Shown: positions 36,801-43,184, counted from the first letter of the stretch. The stretch: 64,000 bases of DNA from Aldrovandia affinis (GCA_029706075.1 JAINUG010000020.1:2929625-2993624), one strand, 5' to 3'. Notes: a model not told the origin generated them from the letters alone. Numbers and translations: made by a program.

Positions 36801-38923
36801 GGTCTCAGTGAGTGTGGCTGAACTTTAAATGATATAGTTTGATACAGGCAAATGATTTCAAAAGATTGGAGCAAAGGGTTGGTGCCCTTTTATGGCAATT
36901 TTGACCTTTTTTAAAAGGGTGCTGCATTTCTGCTCTTCCAGGAGGTGCTCTTGGTGAACAATAAGACCAAAGTGAAGTGCATTAATGCTGCATTTGTTTC
37001 CTGAGACATGGGCTGAACTGAAATAATGCTGTGTTCTATACTCGAGGGGAGTACAAACAATATGTTCTGCTGCCTTATTTTAAGATTGTATAGATGGAGT
37101 TACATGAACTTGTATTTATTTATATTGGTGGAAAATTGATGACAGTGGTTTAAAAGTCTTCTATATAAAACAATCAATGATGGCACAAAGGGTCATGTTT
37201 TTCTGGCGTCACCTCCATCCTTGTTTTTACCTAGATGAGAAGAGTAACAGTCATGTGACCAAACAGGCTCTACATACTGGGCTGTCTAACAGTGACAGAC
37301 GCTCGTTTGTAATAAGAACCCTGCTCCAGTTGCTCCATATTTCACACTCCTTGCGCAATGTTGACCTACTTCCCACCCCAAGCATGTGGATTCAAAACAT
37401 GAGGCCCTCAAGCTGTCCAACAATCACAGACTTGAGGCTCAACTACTGTATTGCACTGACACTGCAATTAACCTCCAGGATTAAGAAGCAAAACTGATCC
37501 AACTGAACAGAAATGTGTTTCTCATCCTACTTTATCTAAATTTAAAACAGAGAGCAGAGGACATTTAAGGAGAAGCATTTACAGGCACTGACCCTTCTCA
37601 ATACAATTTGAGCAAAGCCTTGCTTTCACAAAATCTGTAAAAGACTAGCGTTCTCAATATGAGCTCTTCTATCCATTACAAACCGATCAGGATAAACAAC
37701 AGGCCATTTTCTTGGGTGCCTAAGGTCCGTGCAAAGAAATAATAGAAGACCATAATACCTGTCACTGCGCTATATAGATGTATTGTGTACAAAGACGACC
37801 TGAACTGTTTAAAGGGAGATTCGTTTTCTGCTTGCCAAACTCGAGGCGCTTATCACAAAAAAATGTACTCCGCCGATTGCGGGACAACGCAGGGAGAAAA
37901 AGCCAACTGAAACAGCTTTTATTACAATTAACTCAAAAACATGACATCAATAAAGCTGCGCGTAGCCTACTTGAATTAAAGTGACTGTCTTTGCACTGAC
38001 GTCACTGGAGATCGAACGCATCTTCATCCTTTTGCCCAGTTACATGTTTACCGGCCGTGGTTGTTTGCAGGCGGGCTCTCATCCGTAGGCAATCAGTCAG
38101 CGATGCATAGCAAAAAGGGCACAGCAACAAATTCAGAGTCGACGAGGTATTGAAAGGCAGAGAATCGGCTAAATAAATAACGCAAAGTAAAATGTAACCG
38201 AGTGTAACGTATTACAATGCAAGTACGTCATCGTTTACATAGATTTGAAACGGCTGAAATGAGCAAGTAACAAAGTCGCAAATCAGTAACTTGACAAAAA
38301 AAACACACCGGCATATGATGCGTTCATTGGCACGAAAACTAGAGTAATTTATTTAAATCTTACGTTAACGTATCGCAAACGTGCATGTGCTGAAATCAAT
38401 ATATAAAAACGTACTTTTGCAAATGATCTCGAAGAACATTCAATCATAAATTGTTATTATTGATTGGTAGTCTACAGTATAGGATGTCGCACAATATCAA
38501 TAACTAGTCATAAAAAAGAGTGACAATTTAATATAATTTCCCATAAACAGGCTGCTTATGAATTGAACGATATTGTGAAGTATACCAACACCACTGCATT
38601 ATGTGACATTGGACGACGAGTGTGTAACGAGCACCAATGGTGATACTTACGGTGTGCGTGTTGTTGGTTAACCCTGAATCATAGCCCTGAAGAGCTTTGC
38701 ATGCGTCTCCGTCCGTATCCGCGCCTCTCTTAACTTTGTGATGTCCTTCTGAGACGGACAACTCAACGGTTGATCTTTCTTTAATATTATGAACACTACC
38801 CAATTTGGGGTTCTTCACAAACGTTGGGCGTGTGTTGCCCGTTAGACTGTCTCTCTCTTGAAAATCTGAACCAAGCACTAAATGGAACAATATAACTACA
38901 GCGCAGCAGTGCAAGAGACTCAT
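337..38923 (-). CDS. sort1: sort1, sortilin (5' twelve coding exons, partial)
   Basis: Sortilin is a type I Vps10-domain receptor that sorts cargo between the trans-Golgi, endosomes and the cell surface. Joined exons: 38651-38923, 13005-13064, 8920-8993, 8593-8695, 7766-7927, 7380-7453, 4814-4863, 4588-4715, 4057-4201, 2341-2496, 936-1042, 337-439 (complement). All introns are GT-AG and every junction keeps phase, giving 1435 coding bases or 478 codons plus one base. Seen: a hydrophobic signal peptide (residues 1-18), K-V-K-R at 63-66 as a furin-type cleavage site, then Vps10 propeller sequence with repeated Asp-box-like motifs ([56 protein letters not shown]). The sequence matches vertebrate SORT1 rather than SORL1 or SORCS by segments such as [18 protein letters not shown] and [14 protein letters not shown]. 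Missing: the rest of the propeller, the 10CC domains, the membrane segment and the tail, all off the left edge. It is transcribed toward position 1. Which of any duplicated teleost copies this is cannot be told. Confidence 0.96.
936..1042 (-). CDS. sort1: sort1 exon 11
   Basis: 107 bp, phase 1 to 0, reading [20 protein letters not shown] and then [15 protein letters not shown]. Matches human [20 protein letters not shown] in position and motif (Asp-box TFDQGGEW, conserved Cys). Acceptor CTGCAG at 1043-1048, donor GTGAGA. It is more divergent than exons 8-10. Confidence 0.92.
1188..1779 (+). mobile_element. Degenerate, internally deleted Tc1-like transposon in sort1 intron 10
   Basis: The left end CAGTAGCCTCC follows TA (1186-1187). 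The right end near 1779 is eroded. Plus-strand coding remnants at about 1480-1670 read as the C-terminal catalytic part of a Tc1 transposase ([15 protein letters not shown] ... [15 protein letters not shown]) with two in-frame stops. The second catalytic Asp of the QQD motif is Asn, so it is dead. The same left terminus is seen at 58151, so at least two copies of this family are present. Confidence 0.65.
2341..2496 (-). CDS. sort1: sort1 exon 10
   Basis: 156 bp, phase 1 to 1, reading [20 protein letters not shown] followed by [20 protein letters not shown] and [11 protein letters not shown]. Almost identical to human over [32 protein letters not shown]. Acceptor CCACAG, donor GTGAGA. Confidence 0.96.
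2574..2620. repeat. (GT)n/(TA)n microsatellite
   Basis: About 15 GT dinucleotides followed by about 7 TA dinucleotides, directly abutting the left end of the transposon at 2623. TA runs are preferred Tc1/mariner targets; a second TA run lies at the other end (3787-3815). Confidence 0.9.
2623..3783 (+). mobile_element. Tc1/mariner transposon with DD36E-type transposase fossil
   Basis: The inverted ends are near-perfect: left CTCGGTGGCCACTTTATTAG at about 2626, and its reverse complement with few changes at 3751-3780. TA-rich DNA flanks both sides. The plus-strand transposase is broken into three pieces: 2745-2975, 2942-3250 (frame change near 2950) and 3254-3748 (stop at 3248-3250). The catalytic motifs survive: Asp in WSDESRF, Asp in FQQDNVPCH and Glu in [12 protein letters not shown] count 36 residues between the second Asp and the Glu, where classic Tc1 has 34. 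This spacing is known for the Incomer (DD36E) family. It sits in sort1 intron 9 against the gene's direction. Confidence 0.88.
2745..3748 (+). pseudogene. Broken DD36E-like transposase
   Basis: The N-terminal part has HTH-like sequence with [10 protein letters not shown]; the middle carries [11 protein letters not shown]; the C-terminal part runs from [18 protein letters not shown] to AKGGPTQY. At least one frame change and one stop codon separate it into fragments, so it cannot make transposase. Confidence 0.85.
4057..4201 (-). CDS. sort1: sort1 exon 9
   Basis: 145 bp, phase 0 to 1, reading [19 protein letters not shown] and on to [20 protein letters not shown]. The Asp-box SVDQGDTW is intact. 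The donor is GTCAGT, non-consensus at +3, chosen because G plus AC of exon 10 gives the conserved Asp of DTGFGT. Confidence 0.94.
4588..4715 (-). CDS. sort1: sort1 exon 8
   Basis: 128 bp, phase 1 to 0, reading [20 protein letters not shown] then [22 protein letters not shown]. The Asp-box TSDYGRTF and [10 protein letters not shown] are near-identical to human. The 98-bp intron 7 separates it from exon 7, the shortest intron here. Confidence 0.95.
4814..4863 (-). CDS. sort1: sort1 exon 7
   Basis: 50 bp, phase 2 to 1, reading [16 protein letters not shown] after completing Trp from exon 6. Human has [16 protein letters not shown]. The donor GTGAGT overlaps TGCA/GTGAGT; phase 1 is fixed by exon 8, which must supply GT to complete Ser. 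Confidence 0.94.
5005..5160 (-). repeat. Old V-SINE-like fragment (minus)
   Basis: Contains, reversed, the SINE body motif TGCTCAAGGGTAC and AGTGCCCC with ACAGCTGGAT upstream, in the order seen in the better copies at 35486 and 43089. The tRNA head is degraded. Confidence 0.5.
5165..6960. other. Intron 6 of sort1, no gene seen
   Basis: Contains a short (AAT)n run near 5824-5843. Open frames here (for example 5669-6097 minus, 5851-6264 plus) have no recognisable protein motifs and low-complexity stretches. Confidence 0.6.
6968..7215. mobile_element. hAT-type MITE (248 bp) in sort1 intron 6
   Basis: Terminal inverted repeats CAGCGGTCCCCAACC and GGTTGGGGACCGCTG, flanked by an exact 8-bp target duplication CCCTAGAG (6960-6967 and 7216-7223). 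The 8-bp duplication and CAG terminus are diagnostic of the hAT superfamily. No coding capacity. A poly-T tract lies at about 7132-7151. Confidence 0.93.
7380..7453 (-). CDS. sort1: sort1 exon 6
   Basis: 74 bp, phase 0 to 2, reading [20 protein letters not shown] then CLVKW. The Asp-box SEDFGENW and the VCLxKW segment match human sortilin. Acceptor TTTCAG, donor GTAAGT. Confidence 0.95.
7766..7927 (-). CDS. sort1: sort1 exon 5
   Basis: 162 bp, 54 codons in phase 0. Begins [18 protein letters not shown] and continues with the Asp-box SVDFGNSF and [14 protein letters not shown], matching human DLPFHPLTQMMYSP. Donor GTGAGG at 7760-7765. Confidence 0.95.
8593..8695 (-). CDS. sort1: sort1 exon 4
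   Basis: 103 bp, phase 2 to 0. It completes the Ser codon from exon 3 and reads [20 protein letters not shown] through to GPDNSGK. Contains an Asp-box-like S-E-N-Y-G-K-S-F and the sequon NNT shared with mammals. The donor is GTTGGT, weaker than its neighbours. Confidence 0.94.
8920..8993 (-). CDS. sort1: sort1 exon 3
   Basis: 74 bp, phase 0 to 2, reading [33 protein letters not shown] is invariant with human sortilin. Acceptor CAG at 8994-8996 (complement), donor GTAAGT. Confidence 0.95.
9466..9494. repeat. (AC)n microsatellite
   Basis: About 13 CA units in sort1 intron 2. The open frames covering it in both directions are by-products of the repeat. Confidence 0.9.
9651..9704. repeat. (GA)n microsatellite
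   Basis: About 25 GA units within a region of purine-rich and CA-rich simple sequence (9240-9960). Confidence 0.92.
9970..13000. other. Intron 2 of sort1, no gene or clear element
   Basis: Mixed composition DNA with a short (AC)n tract near 10443-10465 and purine runs near 10618-10655. No motif-bearing open frame or TIR pair was recognised. Confidence 0.55.
13005..13064 (-). CDS. sort1: sort1 exon 2
   Basis: 20 codons, phase 0 to phase 0, reading [20 protein letters not shown], close to human VFDDLRGSVSLSWVGDSTG. The acceptor is TTTGCAG and the donor GTGAGT. It is the first strand of the Vps10 beta-propeller and is isolated from exon 1 by a 25.6 kb intron. Confidence 0.95.
13490..13600. repeat. 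AT-rich low-complexity tract
   Basis: Repeating TATTATAT units, about 90 bp, in sort1 intron 1. Confidence 0.85.
13610..13735 (+). repeat. LINE 3' tail with (TTGAAAC)n
   Basis: The sequence before the tail contains the motif AATCTCACTGCCATGTACGC and CAATAAAAAC, typical of CR1/Rex-type LINE 3' ends in fish. It ends with four TTGAAAC units. Severely 5' truncated. Confidence 0.55.
13767..13995 (+). mobile_element. Tc1-like transposon end, split by an L2-type LINE tail
   Basis: Starts CAGTGGGTATAATAAG after TA and resumes after about 13890 with GGAATCAAAATGGATTTAAT, the sequence usual just inside this Tc1 end. The middle (about 13815-13890) is an L2-type LINE 3' tail in minus orientation (TTTATTTAACCAGGCAAG). 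No right end was found. Confidence 0.55.
14000..15160. other. Intron 1 segment with little recognisable
   Basis: A faint V-SINE/LINE tail-like stretch near 14215-14260. No gene or clear element otherwise. Confidence 0.5.
15281..15637 (+). mobile_element. tRNA-derived SINE with (GGAT)n tail, copy 1
   Basis: The head GGCGGCACGGTGGTGCAGTG has an A-box; the B-box GGGTTCGAATCC follows at about 15333-15344. The body contains TAAAGACATGCACGTTAGGC, and the tail is GGATGGATGGATG. An exact 12-bp target duplication AACAAATAAACA flanks it (15269-15280, 15638-15649). The body resembles the 3' part of RTE-type LINEs of fish. Further copies at 29311 and 52501. Confidence 0.92.
15720..17570 (-). mobile_element. 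L2-type LINE, 5' truncated and internally deleted
   Basis: Read on the minus strand from 17569: endonuclease/RT linker ([20 protein letters not shown]), then RT palm and fingers ([36 protein letters not shown]), then [14 protein letters not shown] and the catalytic FYADDTV. The reading passes from DFIE directly to [12 protein letters not shown], so the motif A block (normally FIDLSKAFD) is missing. The 3' end has TTTAACCTTTATTTAACCAG reversed, the tail shared with the copy at 60495-63290. Inserted in a Tc1 element. Confidence 0.85.
15907..15941. repeat. (TA)n microsatellite inside the LINE 3' region
   Basis: About 15 TA units. Confidence 0.85.
18275..18662 (-). mobile_element. tRNA-derived SINE (family B), minus
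   Basis: Reversed tRNA-like head GGTGGATAGCGTAGCGGTCT at about 18630-18660, then a GC-rich body with CCGCTTCCTTCGAGACGGAA and GATCGGGGCTGACGGCCAG, ending in an AT-rich region. A degraded relative with the same block order lies at 21940-22200. Confidence 0.6.
18670..20405. other. Intron 1 segment, no gene seen
   Basis: No TIR pair, RT motif or splice-flanked coding block recognised. Confidence 0.55.
20414..21576. mobile_element. hAT element interrupted by a Tc1-like element
   Basis: Ends TAGGGCTGACCCC and GGGACAGCCCTA, flanked by an exact 8-bp target duplication GTGAAATG (20406-20413, 21577-21584). Subterminal GTCGACC repeats occur at both ends (GGTCGACCGAG, TTGGTCGACCAAG). No hAT transposase was recognised, so it is a non-autonomous copy. 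A Tc1 element lies at 20905-21457. Confidence 0.92.
20905..21457 (-). mobile_element. Tc1-like element nested in the hAT element
   Basis: TIRs CAGTACCAGTCAAAAGTTTG and its complement, each flanked by TA (20903-20904, 21458-21459). Minus-strand remnant of transposase C-terminus: [20 protein letters not shown] and [15 protein letters not shown] at about 21075-21230. The first two catalytic motifs are lost by internal deletion. Confidence 0.92.
21940..22200 (-). repeat. Degraded SINE of family B
   Basis: Shares the blocks CCGCCTCCTCTGAGACGGAA, GCGGACAGCC and ACTCCCGGCCAG in the same order as the copy at 18275-18662. Weak alignment overall. Confidence 0.45.
22578..23165 (-). mobile_element. LINE 3' end carrying the V-SINE tail sequence
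   Basis: On the minus strand, RT C-terminal sequence ([54 protein letters not shown]) is followed by a 3' tail that, on the plus strand, reads AGCATTTAGCAGACGCTCTT at about 22600-22622. The tail motif is the one at the 3' end of the V-SINE at 35486. 5' truncated, pseudogenic. Confidence 0.75.
23195..28245. other. Intron 1 segment of about 5 kb, nothing confidently recognised
   Basis: Includes a perfect 16-bp inverted repeat at 27459-27498 (listed separately). No RT, transposase or exon-like block was recognised; open frames are short and lack motifs. Confidence 0.5.
27459..27498. repeat. Perfect 16-bp inverted repeat, 8-nt loop
   Basis: Arms AACCACTAGGCTGTCA (27459-27474) and TGACAGCCTAGTGGTT (27483-27498). 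The arm sequence CCTAGTGGTT resembles a tRNA A-box, so two SINE heads meeting head to head is possible. No function can be assigned. Confidence 0.8.
28250..28645. repeat. Dispersed direct repeat, copy 1
   Basis: Shares blocks AGTTCCTCAAACAGTCCAAG, CCCAAAACGGGGTCCTC and GGGACTGCAGGCTGCTGGGA with copy 2 at 30305-30640 in the same order and orientation. The copies differ by the microsatellite at 28336-28438. Possibly LTR-like sequence, not proven. Confidence 0.6.
28336..28438. repeat. (ACTC)n microsatellite
   Basis: More than 20 nearly perfect ACTC units starting after a short (AC)n run. No CRISPR-type spacer structure. Confidence 0.95.
28920..29750 (-). mobile_element. LINE fragment (CR1/L2-like RT C-terminus) interrupted by a SINE
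   Basis: The minus-strand frame at 28978-29193 reads [20 protein letters not shown] and [20 protein letters not shown], the hallmark C-terminal region of CR1/L2-type ORF2. The SINE at 29311-29683 splits its upstream part. Confidence 0.65.
29311..29683 (-). mobile_element. tRNA-derived SINE with (GGAT)n tail, copy 2
   Basis: The reverse of copy 1: starts with CATCCATCC tail and ends GCACCACCGTGCCACC. An exact 11-bp target duplication TACCTTTCATA flanks it (29300-29310, 29684-29694). It carries the B-box as GGATTCGAACCC reversed at about 29617-29630. Confidence 0.92.
29938..30048 (-). mobile_element. tRNA-derived SINE (family C), minus
   Basis: Reversed head has GCTCAGTAGGTAGAG and the B-box GGGTTTGATTCCC reversed; the downstream part shares the complement of ACTGAAAATGTATGCATTCACTAC with the copy at 52960. 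It lacks the 3' tail. Confidence 0.65.
30305..30640. repeat. Dispersed direct repeat, copy 2
   Basis: Counterpart of 28250-28645. Shares AATCCAAGTCGG-type, AAACAGGGTCCTC, CCTTTAAATAG and GGGACTGCAGGCTGCTGGGA blocks. Confidence 0.6.
30778..30816. repeat. (AC)n microsatellite
   Basis: About 17 imperfect CA units. Confidence 0.85.
31340..32720 (-). mobile_element. LINE fragment (RT domain) split by a Tc1 element
   Basis: Minus strand, right part: [20 protein letters not shown] (catalytic YADD now YADG), followed by [10 protein letters not shown]. Left part after the Tc1: [38 protein letters not shown] and [18 protein letters not shown] sequence. A 5' and 3' truncated relic. Confidence 0.7.
31684..32248 (+). 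mobile_element. Tc1-like element (DD34E), N-terminus deleted
   Basis: TIRs CACTATATGGCCAAAAGTCA and complement, with TA on each side (31682-31683, 32249-32250). The plus-strand frame 31734-32165 holds the C-terminal catalytic half: Asp in FQHDCAPVH and Glu in [11 protein letters not shown] with 34 residues between. The N-terminal half, including the DNA-binding domains, is gone. It lies inside a LINE relic. Confidence 0.93.
32730..35480. other. Intron 1 segment, no gene or clear element
   Basis: Open frames such as 33683-34081 and 33969-34358 show no known motifs and are flanked by no splice-like coding blocks. Confidence 0.5.
35486..35718 (+). mobile_element. V-SINE-like tRNA-derived SINE
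   Basis: tRNA head GGCAGTGTAGTGTAATGGTT with A-box and B-box GGTTGCAGGTCC, the body TACCCTTGAGCAAGGTACTT, and the 3' tail AGTCGCTCTGGATAAGAGCG with TCTGCTAAATG. Known of V-SINEs: the 3' tail is copied from a partner LINE. Such a tail is on the LINE at 22578-23165. Confidence 0.82.
35763..36705 (+). mobile_element. pogo/Tigger-like DNA transposon, internally deleted
   Basis: TIRs CAGGCAGTCCCCTGGTTA at 35763 and complement at about 36685-36705, TA on both sides (35761-35762, 36706-36707). The terminal sequence continues with ATGAACGTCC and TTACGGACAACTCGTACTT. Confidence 0.88.
36021..36345 (+). pseudogene. Remnant of pogo-type transposase N-terminus
   Basis: Reads [19 protein letters not shown], then [20 protein letters not shown] and [14 protein letters not shown], stop, TILKDKG: the first CENP-B-like helix-turn-helix of Tigger transposases. 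A stop follows STIGF (near 36186). The catalytic DDE domain is absent. Confidence 0.75.
36720..38645. other. Intron 1 segment adjoining exon 1, no gene seen
   Basis: No element or exon recognised. AT content rises toward 38400-38550. Confidence 0.5.
38651..38923 (-). CDS. sort1: sort1 exon 1: signal peptide and propeptide
   Basis: 91 codons from ATG at 38923-38921 to the donor GTAAGT just below 38651. Residues 1-18 are hydrophobic ([18 protein letters not shown]) and fit a signal peptide. Residues 63-66 are KVKR, a proprotein-convertase site that would release the propeptide which in the family blocks ligand binding until removed. The exon ends in phase 0 after NNTHT, matching the LANNTHQ region of human sortilin, and has an N-linked glycosylation sequon (NNT). 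The start was chosen because the ATG directly precedes the signal peptide. The propeptide is poorly conserved with mammals. Confidence 0.93.
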
Positions 38924-39240
38924 TTTACTGTGCGTCTTGGGTTCACTCAGCTTGTGGTGCTAAATGTCCATAAATTAATCTCCTTCTGTTGTTCACTACA
39001 ACGCGTCCCCCGGCGATACAAGCACACATTCCGCTCTCCTTGTACTGAGCGGTGTAATCATGATCAGCAAATGCAGAGCAATCCCGTTTAAGGGGGGCGC
39101 GTCTCTTCAAACCACCTTGAATTCCAGCGCAGTAAAATGATTGGTTGCGTTCATGTTTTGAGCTTTTTCATTGGCTTTTTGAAGCGTATATCAAATGCAA
39201 ATAACCTACAATGGCCAAGTAAGAGCCGCGGGGTTTAGTC
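38924..39240 (-). promoter_or_regulatory. Presumed sort1 5' UTR and promoter region
   Basis: Placed only by its position just upstream of the sort1 start codon. The stretch around 39000-39110 is richer in G+C and CpG (for example GGGGCGCG and ACGCGTCCCCCGGCG) than the AT-rich introns, as expected of a housekeeping-type promoter. No TATA box or transcription start can be assigned from sequence alone. Confidence 0.4.
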
Positions 39241-39690
39241 TTTTATTTCATTTGTGGATGGACGTTGTTGTTTCTAGAAAAACCACGCCTTCTGGGAAAC
39301 TGTCTCCGAAGCAGTGATTGGTTGCGTTGCCACTGATTTTTCTGATTGGCTCGGGCAGATTCGTTTAGGTCAGGTAAGGCTGAGGATAGAGAGTGCCCCA
39401 CAAGCGCAGAACTAGAATAAAATAACTCTGCCGTAATCCCAACCCTTACTGATGTGTGTGAAAAACTGAATCTCGTTCCGGACCAGCACACAATCTGAAC
39501 ATGAAGAGGTGTTCTGTTTTAATGCAATCAACATGCCACACCCATGAGATCAACATCAGATCTGAAGGTGATTGCCTAGCCCTAGAATAGTACATCAAGG
39601 TAACCCCCAATCGAGCCTGCTATAGCGTCACTCATGGTAGCTATCCCCTTGCACACCAATGCCATTTTATTTTGCCCTTAGTTTGGTGAG

Positions 39691-39755
39691 ACATTACATT
39701 ACATTACATTTTAGGCATTTAGCAGACACTCTTATCCAGAGCGACTTACACAGTT
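39691..39755 (-). repeat. V-SINE/LINE 3' tail fragment
   Basis: ACATTACATTACATTTTAGG followed by CAGACACTCTTATCCAGAGC and GACTTACACAGTT, the same tail as 35486 and 22578, reversed. Confidence 0.65.
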
Positions 39756-40160
39756 TCACATTTCTTTGGGGTGTTTGTTTGATCTGGACGGATAGTACCT
39801 TAGGTGATGGGCAGCCGACTCATGTAAATAAGTACTCTAACCTCTGGTTCCGACAGATCATCCTAGCTCATGCATGGCTCCTTGGAACTGCTAGTGTACG
39901 GCAGTGGCCACACCCTGGTTCCTAACCTCGGCTGGTTAGCAAAACTACATGAGTGAACCTGTATGGTGGATACCTGCAGGTGAGGGACGTCTCCCCTCAG
40001 TACACGAAGACTGCAACGGCGGAATAGGCGGGCTTGCTTGGTAGACTGAATCACCCGGTTATGATGGCGAAGCAGCAGCAGCCGTTCATTCGATGTAGCA
40101 TTCCTTCGGAGTGTCTATAGGAGTGCCGATAACCCACTGAGTATTCAGCCACTTCAAAAC

Positions 40161-41318
40161 ATGATGAGTACAACCTACAGCTCCAGGGTTAAAGCCCCTG
40201 CATTGAATCTTCCCACTCAGGAGACTATTGACACCCAGTCCCATGACGACGGTGTCCGAAACCCTCCTGGGAGGGCCTCGTCTGATAAAAATAACTGTTG
40301 TAGCCTTTCTTCTCTGTCTTCCAGAGAAGAACTTAACAAACACCTTTGTGACTACGATATATCTGTTGCCTGCATACAAGAACACCGTCAAATGCATGGA
40401 CAAGACGGCCTTGACATCCTTGTATCTAGTATAGGGTCTTCAACCATTTTTACTTCCTCCGCAACGCGGAACCTACATGGTTCTGCCATTGGGGGTGTAG
40501 CGATTACTATCAAAACATCTTTGCTCCCTCTGCTTATTTCCATCTCTAAGATTAACAGTAGAATAATGCTAGCAGTCTTTAAAGGCAATCCAAAGACATA
40601 CGTCGTCTCCTGCTATTCTCCAACTAACGTCAGTGACAAATCATCTATTACCCATTTTTTTGAGCATCTCAATGAAACTATCGCCTCCATTCCCCAGCAT
40701 GCCCTCCTTCTTATTGGTGGTGACTTCAACGCCCATGTAGCAAGGACGTTTTCCTACCACCCTGCTACTAACCGAAATGGTCAGTTTCTCACTGAATTTG
40801 TTTACCAAAATAACCTTCTTATCACCAATACAATGTTTCAGAAATCGTCAAAGAAACTCTGGACTCATTGCTCACCTAATAAGTTCCTATCACAGATCGA
40901 CTTCATTCTTTGTCGTAAACGATGGAGAAATAGCATCCAAGATTCCCAAGCATATTCTACCTCCGATCAGATCGGTTCCGACCACCGCATTGTCTGTGCT
41001 AAGGTTAGGCTCAGTCTTCGTTCTGCAAAACCATCTGCTCGCTTGAAGCTAAATTGGGCCGCCATGACTACGGATCAAAACCTTGCATCTGCAATTGAGG
41101 ACCATATTTCAGATGAGTGGTTCTCTATGGACACTGATGTCCAGTCCTATGGCAACTTCGTTGATACATGTGTGAAAATTGGGAAGTCGATCCTTCCGTC
41201 TCAAACTAAACAGCCTCCCAACCTTGTTTGCATTAGCCCAGTTAACTTAGCTAGGACCAATGTGCTAGCTTCCACAATCGATGATCTACCTGTTACTCAG
41301 TCCAACCTCTATGTATGA
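40161..41318 (+). pseudogene. Retrotransposon APE-type endonuclease
   Basis: The catalytic motifs GGDFNAH and SDHR are intact, with conserved E in CIQEHRQ. The 386-codon frame ends by a stop at 41318 where related elements continue into RT. Confidence 0.85.
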
Positions 41319-42850
41319 CGAGCAAGAAGACATTAGAGTCAACAACATACTTAGTACTTTTGACAAACGTGAATTCACCAGTGACTTGCATTGTGCCTGG
41401 AAGTTAGTTAAACAGCTCTCTGGTAAGCAGTCCAACACTGTATTCATCCAAGGTGAAGATCGAAGGGCCTCATGGAAGTCTCATTTTGAAAACCTTCTGA
41501 ATTCCGATAATAGCACCAGTGTTCAAGGTACAACTGACCCAATCTTTGAAACCAACTGTAACATTCCCACCGGCAAATTTTCTCAAGCCAAGGTCAATAC
41601 GGCCATTGCACAAATTAAACTTGGCAAGGCCCCTGGTATGGACAGCATCCCTATTGAAGTTTGGAGGCTTCCTAAACTGAAGAAGTGTCTTACACACTTC
41701 TGTAATACAACCTTGGAAGGAAATCGGTCGCCTGAATGGGGCATCTCCGGCATTGTGCCAGTTCCGAAAAAAGGTGACCTGACCATCCCAGACAACTATC
41801 AGTCTAACTCAAACAGCTGCAAAAATCTACAACCGTCTTTTGCTGAATCGTATTCGTCCTGAGTTGGAAAAGGCCCTTCGCCCCAACCAAAATGGTTTTC
41901 GGCCTCTGAGATCAACTTCTTCACAAATCCTTGCTCTCAGACGAATAATTGAGGAAATTCGAAGTCATCAGAAAGAAGCTGCAATAATCTTCATCGACTT
42001 CCGCAAAGCATTCAATTCTATCAACAGACCCACGATGTTGAAAATTTTGAATGCTTACGGAATCCCGGAGGAGATTGTAAATGCCATCAAAATTATGTAT
42101 GAGGATACAAGTGCAGTCGTTCTCACTCCAGAAGGCGAAACTGATTCATTTTCCATCAACACCGGTGTTCTCCAGGGTGATCCACTTGCCCCCATATCTA
42201 TTCATCATAGTTTTGGACTACGCCCTGCGGATAGCAATAAACGACACTGATGGTCTAACTCTGACTTGCCGTAGAAGTAGTAGATATCCTGCTCAACACC
42301 TCTCTGACCGAAATTACGCTGATGACATTAGTCTGCTTGCTGACACCCTTCGAGATGCAGAATCTCTCCTCCACAAAGTTGAAACTTGCTGCAGGTCCAT
42401 TGGTCTCTCTCTTAATGCAAAGAAAACTAAGTACACTCACTTCAATCCCTCCACCGCTGGCGACATCATAGCGCTTGATGGCAGTAAGATCGACAAAAAT
42501 ATGACTTCAAATACCTGGGCTTCTACACAAACTCGACCTACGATGTTGAATGTAGGAAGGCTCAAGCTTGGTCTGCTCTCCACTCATTGAGGAATGTTTG
42601 GCAATCTTCAATCCGTAAAAGCTCCAAAATGAACATCTTTAAAACATCCATGGAGTCCATTCTCCTCTATGGGTGTGAGTCGTGGGCCCTCACCAGCAAG
42701 ATCACTATCAAAAGTCTATCAATGGTACCTACACACGGATGTTGCGTGCTGTCCAGAATGTTTCCTGGCAGGACCACCTTCCAAACTCCGCCCTGTACGG
42801 TGCCCTCCCCTCCATCTGAAGTGTCATCAGACAGCGTTGTCTTTGGCTAG
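41281..42850 (+). pseudogene. Retrotransposon reverse transcriptase, frame-shifted
   Basis: RT spread over overlapping frames 41281-41862, 41840-42250, 42081-42590 and 42587-42850. Motif A FIDFRKAFN keeps its Asp, motif C YADD is intact, and GFRP and QGDPLAP are present. Confidence 0.85.
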
Positions 42851-43088
42851 CCGGACATATCCTTCGGCACAATGAGCCAGCCAGTCGTGTCCTCCTTTGG
42901 ATGCCAGACTCTCCCCGTCGTAGAGGTCGATCTAACATCACCCTTAAATCGTCCATTGAACTGGAGACAGGACTGTGCGGATCGTCTCTTCGTAACGCAA
43001 TGTTTGACAGGGAATGCTGGATGAAGCTCATCAAGTCATCACAGATGTGAATGAATTAATGAATGATGAATTTACTGAAGCAATCCAG

Positions 43089-43184
43089 TTTAAGTACCTT
43101 GCTCAAGGGTACAATGGCAGTGCCCCACCTGGGATCGAACCTGCAACTTTTGCGTTACAAGTCCAGTTCCTTAACCATTGCTGT
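43089..43184 (-). mobile_element. V-SINE-like fragment (head and body), minus
   Basis: Reversed head: GGTTAAGGAACTGGACTTGT with B-box GGTTCGATCCCAGG; body GCACTGCCATTGTACCCTTG. The 3' tail is absent because the fragment abuts the LINE end. Confidence 0.75.

Larger units (their letters stand above)
39756..43075 (+). mobile_element. Non-LTR retrotransposon with endonuclease and RT
   Basis: A nearly complete copy. Endonuclease (about 40310-41050): ISVACIQEHRQ, VVSCYSPTNVS, LLIGGDFNAHV, SQIDFILC, GSDHRIVCAK. RT (about 41600-42430): GKAPGMDSIPIEVW, IVPVPKKGD, LRPNQNGFRPLRST, FIDFRKAFNSI, GVLQGDPLAP, NYADDISLLAD. C-terminus: ILLYGCESWALT. Frame changes near 41300, 41810, 42190 and 42580 disable it. 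The 3' end has short AATGAAT repeats. Clade uncertain: the APE-endonuclease plus C-terminal region recall I/Nimb-type or RTE elements. Confidence 0.88.
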
